Origin: Spirogloea muscicola | Taxonomy: Eukaryota; Streptophyta; Zygnematophyceae; Spirogloeales; Spirogloeaceae | DNA: 64,000 nucleotides | Direction of reading: 5' to 3' | Assembly (NCBI GenBank): GCA_009602725.1 | Contig: WELB01000213.1 | Location: 74,378 to 138,377 of the forward strand | Shown here: in pieces, positions 1-10,078 of the stretch | Position numbering within the stretch: the first letter of the stretch is position 1 | Layout of the letters: every line of letters begins with the position of its first letter | Made by a program: the position numbers and the translations under genes | The notes under the pieces: generated by a model | The model's input: only the letters and a program-made list of their open reading frames with translations | What the model was told of the DNA's origin: nothing | Database searches by the model: none

Positions 1-1601
1 GGGGCGGCAGGAGGCAGAGCCCGACGAGACGGCTGGCGTCTGATGACAGAATCCCGACGACTGACTTGTCGGGCTTAAACCCTGCCACTTTCCAACCACA
101 CTCCCAACCACTCCCGCTCGCCCACGCCTTCCCGCACTCTGCGACCGTCGTCGGCTCCTGCGGCGGCGCCGGCGGCGGCGGCGGCGGCAGCGGCGGCGGC
201 CATGGCCGCCATCTCCAGCGCGCCCTTGGCCATGCCGAGCTCGGTGCTGGCGCGGAGGTGAATGGGGAGGGGGTTAGGGCTTCTTGGCCCAGGAGGCGGT
301 GAGGAATGGAGGAGGGAGGTTGCCCACCAGAGGCGAGGGGACAGTAACGCGTACGCCTTGGAGCCGGGGAGGGGGAGAGAGGAGACCGGGGTTGTGGGGG
401 GGGTGTGGGTGGCAGCGACCGGCCCCGGTCGCGCGGGCAACCGGCCGGCCCCGCCGTCGTCGCGGCGCCCGTTTGAGCGATTGGGCTCCCGCCGCTTTGG
501 CGGGAGCGGCCGGCGGGGCCACGTCGCCCTCCGGCCCCGCGCAACCGGGGTCGGGGACCGGCACCGGTCCCCCCGACTCTGCAGCTCGGCAGCCCCACCC
601 CCCCCAATGCAGGCGAGCTCGGGCTCATGCATTGCACCAGAAAGCTGGTCGAGCTTCAGCTGGTAGCTCAACGTCTTGTCAATTGCCGTTCGGTATTCGG
701 GCATCAGTTGGTGACCTCTATGTGCTGACTCGTTCATTGAGCGCAGTTTAGCAGCAGGTGGTGCACATCTGTCGATGTGCTTGGGCACTCAGGCCCTCTA
801 TCACTCGATACACAACACGCCATTTCCTTGCCAGCGCAGCGCGAGCTTGCCGGGCGGCGGGCCATCGTTGGGGGTCGCCATCGCCCCTGGCCGCCTGACG
901 GCCTGTCGGAGGTGGTGCCCAGTCCCCATCTGGAGCCCAGTTGGAGGCCTCCATTCCCCACGTCCCCTCCCCTCCCCTCCCCCTCTCCCTCCCGCTGTGC
1001 GGCGGATGGAGGTTAGGCCGCGAACGTCGCCCGTAGCATTTATGGCGGTGGGGGGGGCGCTGAGTTGAGTTTCGAGAGGAGTAGAATGAGGTGCCGCGAG
1101 CAAGAGAAGGCGAGAGAGCGTGCGCGAGCCAGCAGGAGAGAGGCCAAGTTGACCGAGGAGAAGTGATATGGACAGAGAGTGCCCCGGGTAGTGGAGGAAG
1201 TGAGAAGGCATTAAGGGGGGAGGAGAGCGGAGCCGCACCACCTGACGCAGCGGTGGACAGGCAGCTCGGGCGTGGCAGCTGGGAGGTATGGGTCTGCGTC
1301 GAGAGGCGGCAGTTGAGCGGCAGCCCCCTGGAGATCGGCCTCCAGAGCTGCAGGTATGAGCGCAAGACAGAGGAGGGGGGTGGAGAGGAGGGAGGCTCGA
1401 AGGAGGTTGCACGCAGGCAGCTGGCTTGAGTACTTGAGGGGCTGCAGGCCCCCGCCTGCATATACCAGAGGCCAGTTGCACCTCCGCTCCCTCCCTCCTC
1501 CTTCGACCAGCACCTGCATAGAGTCCAGCTGCTGCGCTTGAGGTCGGATAGGCGCAGGCGAGCCTGCTGCGACCACGGCAGCTGCCCACCAAGCACTCAG
1601 C
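1..1601. other. GC-rich leader region, no supported gene
   Basis: This stretch is GC-rich and ends at the start codon of the FAS1 gene. A short reading frame opens with ATG at 202 and reads as a transit-peptide-like MAAISSAPLAMPSSVLARR before running into a possible GT donor, but I could not find a following exon. A retroelement fragment lies at 600-760. The 1000-1600 part probably holds the FAS1 promoter and 5' UTR. Other long frames here are GC-driven shadows. Confidence 0.4.
600..760 (+). mobile_element. Non-LTR retrotransposon 3'-end fragment (type B)
   Basis: The translation contains ALHQKAGRASAG and later SVGDLYVLTRS, which match the fragment at 24480-24885 (ALHQKAGRALVG and LISDLYVLTRV). 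This is the extreme C-terminus of the retroelement ORF. Only about the last 50 codons are present, so the copy is heavily 5'-truncated. Divergence from the 24.5-kb copy by eye is considerable, indicating an old insertion. Confidence 0.6.
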
Positions 1602-3962
1602 ATGGCTGCGGCCAACAGGCGGCACCTCGTGGTGTTTGCGCACCTCCTTGTGCTGGGGTTCTGCGGCCAGGCTGCGGCGCAGGCCGTGTCGCCAGCGCCA
1701 GGCCCGGCCGGCTTCCCACCATCCACCGGCATACTTGGGGTGCTTCAGGTCCGATATCATCCCTACACTCTCTCCCCCTCTCTCCCCCACCTTTTGTATA
1801 CTCCAGCGGTCCGCTTGCTTGCTTTGTACCGCCGTGCTGGTCTTGCCCTTGCAACAGCCTCTGATATGTGCAGCGGGGTTTATCTCCTACCCCTAAGCTC
1901 AATTGACTTTCTTAGAGCTGACACGGGGGTACTGAGAGGGACCTGTTTGCTTAGCCTGCGGCTCCATGTAGTGTAGATGCAATTCAAATCCCCTCTGTAT
2001 GCTCTTGGCTGGCTTTGACTGCTGCCCCTGATATCAGCAGCCGCGTCGCTTTATACTGCCGCCGGCCATCCTGACAAGAGATTGACACCTACCATTGTTT
2101 GTGCTGACCATCCTTGCGACTGCACCACAGACGCAGTCGCAGTACAGCCTGCTGGTGCAGACCGTCCAGGCTGCCGGCCTCACCAACACTGTTGTGGCGC
2201 TTTCGGAGCAACCCGGCGGCATCACTATCTTTGCACCCAACAACACCGCCTTCGAGGTGCCTCCTTCTCATGAACCGTCCTCCCTCCTCTGCCTATTCAC
2301 CATCTTCTACCTCCCTGCCTGGCAAAATAGTTCGTCAACGCTGACACTACCTTTCCACTATCTGCAACAGGCCTTGGGGAACGAGACATTGACCTGCCTG
2401 CAGGCGGCGCGCGGCCGCACTGCCCTGATTGCTGTGCTCACATACCATGTTGTGAACGGCAGTCACCCCATTGAGTCGCTCTTCAATGGCGCCGTGCTCA
2501 CCTCGCTGTCGCGCCTGCCGCTTCACATCAACGTCACAACAGCAGGCGCCACCGTACAGGGCGTGCGCATCCTCGTGCCCAACCAGATCATTGGCAACAC
2601 GGTTTGACTGCTCACCTGCCAAAGGGGCGTTCCAAGCCCCCTCCCCTCCCCACCCTCTCGTCTGCCTAGCCTGTGCCTCCGTCATGAACACCTGTATGCA
2701 TCTGGCTGGCCTTTACAGCCGCACTTTTGATTTCAGCAGCCGTATTTCTTCTTTGCTCCCCCAACCACCTCTCCCTCTCTCCCCCTCGTCACCCATCCCT
2801 ATCTCTCTCTCTCTCTGTGTTTTCTCCCTTCCTTTCTGTCTTGTCTCTCTTCCCCTCCCTCTCTCCTTCTCCCTCTCTCCCTCCCTTCTTCCCCTCCGCC
2901 CCTCCCCCCCCTTTCATTCTCTCCCTCCCCCTCTCTCTCTATCTCTCTCTCTCCCTCTCCGTCCCTCTCGCTCTCTTTTTTTTCTCCCTGCCTTTCTCCC
3001 TCTCTCTCCTCTCCCCAACCTGACTCTATTCCAAATCGTGTTTCGCTTCCTCCCACATCTATAATGGCCACATTTTACGATTCCTCTTGCTGGATGCCTA
3101 GACTACCCCAAACTCTTACATGCTTGCCCGCTCGCCCGCTTACGAAACTTCATCCGTTACTCATGCTAAAAGACCTCTGATGTGGGCCGCACCTCTACAT
3201 GCAGGGCGTTGTTCACGAGATTGAACGCGTGCTGCTGCCGCCTGGTGGAGCTGCGTTGGTCAGCACTCCCTTTTGAGCTCTGTCGAGCCTTCCTTCCTCC
3301 CTCTTCCTACATCTACCATATGTCACTCGACTTCCTGCCCATCTTCCTTCAAGTAGCTGCTCTCAGTCTCCTATCCCCCCTCCCTGTAGCATCCATATTC
3401 CCTCTGGCGTTACCTACTCCTCCTCTCTCCCCCGGCTGCTCACCGTCTCTTTCTTACTCTCACCCCTTTCCTCCACCACCTCATGTCGTGCTTGCAGAAG
3501 AACCTCCTCTCTACTAAATTGGTGCTCATGGTCTCATTTCATTCCTTTAATCCTCAAATCAAACTAGACTGAGTGTGATGCCTCCTGCGACCCCTGCCCC
3601 CAATTTCAGATCCGGCAAGAGTGCAGCGTCGCCGCCGCGCCATCCGGCAGTGTGGCTCCAGCCGAGGGACCGACAGGAGCTACAGGCAGTTCACCAGGAG
3701 TTGGAGTTGGGTCTGGGTCCCCCACGCGTCGCGTGCCGCCGCCAATGCCACCACCACCTCGCTCTGCTGGTAAAGGCAGATGCCATAATAGCCAGCTCGT
3801 CTATATCCTGACAATGCCGCGTTTTTCGTTCATCCAAAGGCTTCATATCAGGCAAATAACACACCAATACTCCTTGCAGCTGGCAACATGGGGCTGTCAC
3901 TTGGAGCCGTCTGCATTACCGCCTCTGCCGCGTTTGGATCTGTTGCACTGGCTCTACTGTAG
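1602..3962 (+). CDS. Secreted fasciclin (FAS1) domain protein, probably GPI-anchored
   Basis: Six exons join in frame: 1602-1748, 2131-2256, 2371-2601, 3205-3258, 3568-3769 and 3880-3962, giving about 281 residues. Residues 1-27 form a signal peptide (hydrophobic core VVFAHLLVLGF, then AAAQA). One FAS1 domain follows, with the H1-like motif ITIFAPNNTAFE, the H2-like VLTYHVVNGSHP and the closing GVVHEIERVLLPP. After the domain comes a Cys-containing, Pro/Ser/Gly-rich stretch (PPPMPPPP), then a hydrophobic C-terminal tail ending VALALL, typical of a GPI signal. FAS1 proteins act in cell adhesion and cell-wall or matrix organisation; an extracellular role is inferred. The donor of exon 4 is the least certain boundary (a GT at 3245 is an alternative). 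Introns 1 and 3 hold retroelement scraps, and intron 3 also has a 250-bp CT-rich tract. Confidence 0.85.
1795..2060 (+). mobile_element. Degenerate retroelement 3' end in FAS1 intron 1 (type C)
   Basis: The sequence aligns with 14125-14385: both carry a decayed LQRS...AGxxLAxAS...CSG tract, then CTGACACGGGGG or CTGACAGGGGGG, then GCTTAGCCTG or GCCTAGCCTG and a segment ending in ATCAGCAGCC. It fills most of intron 1 of the FAS1 gene. The repeat relationship is visible by eye; assignment to the same retroelement superfamily rests on the ORF-end similarity. Confidence 0.5.
2655..2755 (+). repeat. Tail-only copy of the type C element in FAS1 intron 3
   Basis: It shares TGCCTAGCCTGTG, CTCCGTCATGAA, TGCATCTGGCTGGC, TTTACAGC and TCAGCAGCC with 14275-14385, in the same order and spacing. 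Only the last 100 bp of the element are present. A CT-rich tract (about 2765-3010) follows directly, so the copy may have inserted next to, or seeded, the simple repeat. Confidence 0.55.
2765..3010 (+). repeat. CT-rich low-complexity tract in FAS1 intron 3
   Basis: About 245 bp composed almost wholly of C and T with imperfect CTCTC and CCCTC runs, lying between the intronic retroelement tail and the fourth exon. It is degenerate, unlike the pure CT array at 19.3 kb. It generates spurious Ser/Leu/Pro frames. Confidence 0.8.
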
Positions 3963-4421
3963 GAGACCTCTTGCTTTGAGGAAGAAGTAGCTCAAGTAGT
4001 AGCTCAATATCCAATACAACGGACGGTTGAGAACGAGACCTCTTGCTTTGACCAGATAGAAAGAGGATCACCTTCTTAACCCACAGCTAAGTACTTGAGC
4101 AATCTCTGCTCGATCTGCATTTCCTGAGGCCCAGCCTCAGAACAGCAAGCGGAGTAGCAAACAACATCACTGGCTGTCAGTAGTTCTAAACTCATCGCTT
4201 AACATCCAATTGTGTGGAAGTGAATTTCTCATCAAATTTGGTTCTGAAATGAGCGACTGACGTTCTCAAAATTGGTAGAATCTAGACATTGCAAGCCAGT
4301 GGGCAGGCGTAGACCTCAATAAGAAACTGCACCAGGCTCTTCCTATGCAGATACATCACGTGCCGCTTTGTGGCTGACTACGAAGTCCTGAGCTTAAAGA
4401 GGTCAGAAAATACAACCTCGG

Positions 4422-7400
4422 TCATAACTGCAAATCAGCCAGGGAGGTGAGAACCTCAAACCCGTGATCTGATGGCAATGGCGCGTTACCAGGCCGGGAC
4501 AAAATCACCGCTCGAAGACCTGGCCCAAAAAGCAAAAATGATGTCCATCTTCAGGTGTGCTCTGCAAAGCTTGTTACAAGGAAAAGTTGCTAGCAGCTTC
4601 TAGAACCTTCATCAAGCAGATACTGTGTGGTTCTTCACATTAACGCAGGAAGTGGGGGGAGGCCAGGAGGTGTAAAATTAGACCAGCTTCCTTAGCCGCA
4701 GTGGCCTCGGCAACAACATCCGTGCAGAAGCAGACCCGAGCAGGCTCCTCGCCAGCTCCGACTGACAGCGCAATCTCCTTGTAACTTCTCGCCTCCCGCT
4801 TTCCCCTGCCGGGACAATATCTCAAACGAGATCTCACATGTCAGAAGTGCACAACTTCTTTGGAAGCCGTGCCAAAGCAGTGGAGAAAGATATTGGCAGC
4901 CAGCCTAGACTATGTTTGCTTCAATCGTCAGCGAAGCCACTGTGTTCATCAACCCATCAATGACATACAAACAACATGACTAACCAACAATCACTGACAC
5001 GCGATTGGAGTTGCCAAGAAGAGCAAACTTTACGAATATCAGCTGAAGAGCAACATACTGACTGCAGCAGAACAGGGTACAGGATAAGATAAATTTCGGA
5101 ATCCACAAACAATCAATCTGTAGGGTTCATGCAGACACTTGTTAGCACTGAGAACTTATGTTTTAGTTGCAGTGCAATTACCCTGTCGTTGTGTCAAAGT
5201 ATCCCGAGATGTATTTTCGAAGGTCCCCAACCTGAGCGTGCCCAAAAATCTGGGCCTGTGCTTCCCTACTCCCACTCGAGTAGATGTACACCTGCGGAAA
5301 ATGATCATTACCACGCATAGTAATTGATAAATCTATCTCCTGATGGTGCAGCAGTCTAGAATTTGTTCAGTAGACAAGGTTAGAGGCAACCAAGGAGTCA
5401 TGAATCATCAGCAACTGATCTTAATCTGAATTTTGTGCCGGAGAGCATGCACCATATTTGTCTGGATAAGTCATAACGATGTCATGAACGTCCAACTCCT
5501 GCATAAAATTGTCACCCCTTACATACCCGGATACCCATTGCGGTCCAGGTAGCTAGCATGCTGGCGACATCTGGGAAGAACTTGCCCTTAATCTGCCCGC
5601 TGGCGAAGCCCTCTCGCCAGATGTGACCCTGCCCGATGATCCACTAATTGCAATTTAGATCCAAAATATAGCGCTTGCACCACTTCTCCTGCAAACCTTA
5701 CTACAAACTCATGCTTAACCACAGCTAAGATATCCATGGCCCAAGCACATCACTCACAGAACTGAATATGACAGACTAATACGTGCCTTGGACTATATTG
5801 ATTATTATTGAGAAAGGACAGTTCACTTCTCCAGCTCTGCTTTGCCCTCCCAAAAGACGCCCATCTTACCTGTAGCTGCTTGAGCGCCGTGATTTTCCGG
5901 TCACCATTGATCATGGCAATGACGTTGGCCTCCAATGCTGCAACAACGAGATCCTTTTCACTACCGGATGGTGGTATGGGCACCGCACCTGGCAGCCCCG
6001 CCTCAAGGTCTGCCTCCACCTGCCATTTCGAGAAGAGGAAGTTTTGATGGCTAATCTCTACTTGCGGAGCAGACATCAAGCTAAGTGCGACTTGAAATGA
6101 TACTAAAATTTTTAATCAGCCCCTCAGATTTACAAAATGCTCTCAAGCAAGACACTTCTGGGGCTGTTGACAATAAAAGAAATCTGGACAACACTACCCA
6201 GTGAGAAGTCTAGTGAGAGACTAACAGGCCCCTATGCACGTGATAATAGTACTACAGTTTTCGGCAGATGAGCAATACGTGTCATTACAAGAAGGTGGCC
6301 ATCAATCGTGGACTTACTTGCTCTCTAAGAAGTTGAACGTCGGCTGCAGTCTCAGCCGTCTCAAATGTCTTAAGGAGGTGGTTTCGGACGTTCTTCTTTG
6401 CAAATGGGAAGAGGACGTTGGTAACGAACGAGATTGGGGTCGTTGTGCCCTCAATGTCCAGCAAAATTATGGACTGAAGCAGGGAATGAACACCTCAAGA
6501 CCTCAGTGTGCCGTCCACAAGTGGATGAAGCTGCATAGTGATTGTTGTTGACGTGTTGACAAGCTAGGCAGACAAACAACCAAGCAAGTGGCTACCAACA
6601 CTTATCAACACGGACCCAAACAGACAATTGAGAGCTCGGCAGCATGGACAAGTGACTGCCTCTGGCTTGTTGATCCTTCATCAAGCTCTCGTTTGTGGGG
6701 CATGAAGCGAAGGACTTGCGCCTAAGTCACCTGAGTTTGAGGTTGACCAAAGTCTGAAACCTCAGATGCTCTGGGGCGCTTCTTGAAGTCCACATTACCT
6801 GCGACTCGAGGACAAACTTGTGCCTCACTTACTTTACATACACTGCTGTACAAAGCAATCAAAGTCAAGCACAACTTTGGTGACAACTTTACAAGTGTGC
6901 CGCTACAGAGGTTCTTGGGGTTCATAGTAGGCGAGACAATCGCCGCTAGCAGTAAAGAGCACTACCATTTGGCAGCATGTTATCCCTGTCTTTAGCCAGC
7001 GGTCCATGTTTGGGGTCTGCGGGGTCCAGCCCAAGCTGGTGCAGACGCAGTGCAGCCTCAAACAGGTAGTGGTAGCACTCCGCCTGCACAACTCTGATTA
7101 ACACCTTAATCATTCTTGCCTGGTCACAGCTCCTCTGCCAAGGCCCTCAAGTACAGACTATTGATCTTATGAACCTGTGATTCATGATGAGAAGACTACT
7201 CTCCTTACATAGCTGTCAGATAAAAGGCTGTGGAATTTATTTCCTTAGGTGCCGCACCCTAAGTCGACATTAGCAGAGGCAGCCGTAGCAGCAACTATTG
7301 GACATGGCCAGCTCAGACCAGACTGGAACCTAAAAGCTGACAGAGACCATCAGAGAGTTCAGCTATTCAACACTACCATGACTACATTCATGTCAAGCGC

Positions 7401-9799
7401 AAAGGCACCTGCGTCTTGGCTTGGATCCAGCTGTCACCCCAGACGTATAACCCGTGATTGCGCACGAGCACCGCCGTGGACTTGGGGTACTTGGCCATCT
7501 GCAAGACCGTGTCAAAGCCCCAGTCCTCGTTAAGAATTGCATAAGACTGCCAAGTTTCCAAGTGTCCATCCTGCTCAGACCCTGACCCAGACCGACGACC
7601 TGAATCTCCTACACTTTGACTCAGGATGCTCCAAATTAACTGCAGACTGTAAACCTGTGAGTCCGACCGTCATGACCCTGATCTTTATCCTGCAATGAAT
7701 CTGCTCTAATACCAGCTTCTCTGATTGGGCTGTTATGCTGCATAGAGTTGACAGAACAGTCATATGCCCACATAAAGGCCGCATGTACGCTGTGACGTTT
7801 ACGACAACACATGCTTACGTCTACACATGTAGTGGGAAGGGGTGCACTTGCATCTCACAGCGGCGGACTCTGTGCATATGCCCACATAGAGGCCGCATGT
7901 ACGCTTTGATATTGACGACATCACATGCTTATGTCTACACATGTAGAGGGGAGGGGTGCACTTGCATCTCACAGCGGCGGCCACCGAGTCCGTGAGCTCA
8001 TACTCGCGTGCCGTGTTCTCAACAATAGGCACCACAAGCGTGTCGTAGTAAGCATGGCCTGCGATGCCTTTGATCATTTCCATGTGTGTGATCTAGGCAT
8101 CCACCAACAGCAAAGATTGCAGCAAATGAGCATGATACGAAGTGGAGTAGCAGCCGGTGTCAGAGTGAGTGTAGGCTGACTAGAAATCCGATAGGCTAAG
8201 GTGGAAAAGGGCATCCAACGGACCACAGTTGCCTTGGTTGGACCGAACTGTTAGATGCACAGTATGGTGCAGGCATTATCAGGAGTGCATCTTGACCATG
8301 CGTTTACGAAAATGTGGAGTCAAGGCTCAGGGAGTGGAATGACAGGGTCTGAACGTAGGCTCACTGTGAATTCGGTTGCGCCAGGATCGACCATTGTAAC
8401 CAGGCACGACTCCAGCCCATGGCTGTGAATGATGGCGCCAGCCTCCCTTATCTCGTAAATCTGCAGTGTTCCATTATGGAAAATCACTGACGAATGGGCA
8501 CTGAATTATCCTGCTCGCCCTCAAGTCTCTGCTACTCAAACAATCTACATATGAGTAATCTGATGAGCAACACACAGACGGCCGTGACATTGTCACTGAG
8601 CTCTTCCTAAGTGCTCGATAATTGTTAATTGACGTAGGATTGTCAGGCCTCCACACAGCACACACCTAATGACTGGCCATCAGCTTTCTGAGCAGACGAC
8701 ATGCATCCAGCAAAGCAGTTGCTGCTCCTTCAGGCATACATTGATATCTTGGGATTAGAGAGGTCCTGACGCTCGGCAGCTCACCTTGAGGAAGATGGGC
8801 CCGCACTCGCTGCATTTCGGCGGTCGGTGGGGCAGTGGCCTTGCTGTGGGCGTGGAAAGCACGCCTCCTTCCGGCGCCAGAACATACATGTCCTCGGCGA
8901 CCATGCGCTCTTTCTGCACACCTACACAAACTCCAGCGCTGCATTTGAGGCCAGCCACAAGCACTCGCATAGGCAGCCAGCAATTTGCCCAGTGAGCCCT
9001 CAACTGTGAAAGATGTAGAAGATACAGACACTCAACCCTCAAAACCCTGGTCCTGGAAAGTGGGCTAAATCTGATTCTCGACCTGCATTTGCGAAACACA
9101 TATTATTCGTAGAAGATACAAGTGTCCACTAACATATCTTTCAAAGACATGCGTGAAGGTTGAACTGCAAAAGTAGACCAGAAATTGGAGAACCCCTCAA
9201 TCAAACTCCGCAATGTGGCTTTCCAGATGGAGGCAGAGGACCGACCAGAGGGCGCCATGACGATGGCGCGCTGAGCCAGCGGCGACGCCAGCGCGCCGGC
9301 GCGCACCGAGATGCTGCCGCCGGTGCCCGAAACCCAGCCCAGAGTGTAGAAGTGGCGGCAGAGCTCCGCGACCAGCTCCCGGGCCTCCAGCACCTCCGGC
9401 GGCTCTGGCACGAGCCCAAGAGGGAGGGCAGGGAGGGAAGGAGAGATTGACCGCTGGCCGCCAGGTTGCGCGCAGCGAGGGCTGCCTGCGGTCGCTATTG
9501 GCGGTGCAGGACGTGCGCGACGCTCCGTGAGCGCGGATGGGCTTCGAGCTGGCCAGTATTGGTGCAAGGCTGCACGTTCTGGAGAGGATTAGAAGGCGGG
9601 GAGGACAAGGGCAAGGGAGCGGAGGGGAGGGGGGAGGCAGTGAGAGCGCGAGAGAGAGAGAGAGAGCACAGCGAGGAGAAGGGGGGAGAAGGAAGGAGGG
9701 AGGAGGGAGGGTAGGGGTTTGGGGTCTTGGCCGGGAACGAGGGGCACACTCACCCGCGACAGCAGCCGCTGACACGGCCGCCGCCGCCGCCGCGGCCAT
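4422..9799 (-). CDS. DEP1: DEP1: methylthioribulose-1-phosphate dehydratase / enolase-phosphatase E1 fusion
   Basis: Fourteen exons close in phase to about 520 residues: 9754-9799, 9246-9404, 8785-8921, 8365-8460, 7973-8092, 7409-7498, 6966-7083, 6731-6798, 6318-6473, 5870-6019, 5527-5628, 5182-5291, 4684-4805 and 4422-4510. The N-terminal half is MtnB, a class II aldolase-like dehydratase: [30 protein letters not shown], the metal-binding [15 protein letters not shown] and [16 protein letters not shown]. After a linker the MtnC half is a HAD-family enolase-phosphatase: DIEGTT (about residue 284), [11 protein letters not shown], and [10 protein letters not shown] (Asp about 480), ending near [19 protein letters not shown]. 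Together they convert methylthioribulose-1-P to the acireductone in the methionine salvage cycle, probably in the cytosol. The same fusion is known in plants. The next enzyme, ARD, is encoded divergently at 10079. The intron after 7973 carries a tandem duplication that copies its donor site. Confidence 0.93.
7761..7988 (-). repeat. 114-bp tandem duplication spanning a DEP1 5' splice site
   Basis: Two adjacent 114-bp copies (7761-7874 and 7875-7988) begin CATATGCCCACATA and end at ATCTCACAGCGGCGG (first copy followed by ACTC, second by CCAC). On the minus strand the duplicated segment contains the end of exon 5 and its donor, GCCGCT|GTGAGA, so an identical donor context recurs 114 nt into the intron. 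The stretch between the two donors has no stop in frame. Confidence 0.88.
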
Positions 9800-10078
9800 G
9801 GCGGCGCGAGGGAGGGCGGGGGCCAGAGCACACGGAGCAGCCGTGCCCTTGACGGTGGCCAGAGTCGGCAGCTGGAGTGAGTGGAGGTCAGCGGGAGCCT
9901 ACCCGCGTCGTCGTCTCCCCAGCAACGCCCGGTGACGATGGGGCTTGCACTGAAGCCAACGACGTCTCGTCCTACAGCTGCCGTCTCGCCGCCACTCCCC
10001 GCCGCCGCTCGGACACCCATCCAAAGCAAACGCGCCCCGCCTTCTGTGCCGTCAACACCAGCCCCCCCCGCCGCCGCC
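9800..10078. promoter_or_regulatory. Divergent DEP1/ARD promoter region
   Basis: Only 279 bp separate the start codons of DEP1 (minus) and acireductone dioxygenase (plus), so this segment must contain both 5' UTRs and both core promoters. It is GC-rich, with no clear TATA box. The arrangement implies shared regulation of two consecutive steps of one pathway; this is an inference from position only. Confidence 0.7.

Noticed and set aside
202-258. Short transit-peptide-like first exon at ATG 202
   Set aside because: It has a plausible donor, but no compatible downstream exon exists before the FAS1 gene, and Ala/Gly-rich codons are common in such GC-rich DNA.
75-1790. Long overlapping minus-strand frames of 237-329 codons
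   Set aside because: They overlap frames on the other strand, are rich in Pro/Arg/Ser from base composition, and match no family; the last overlaps the first FAS1 exon.
7735-7995. The 114-bp duplication as a CRISPR-like or satellite array
   Set aside because: Only two direct copies without spacers, lying across a splice donor; a simple tandem duplication explains it.
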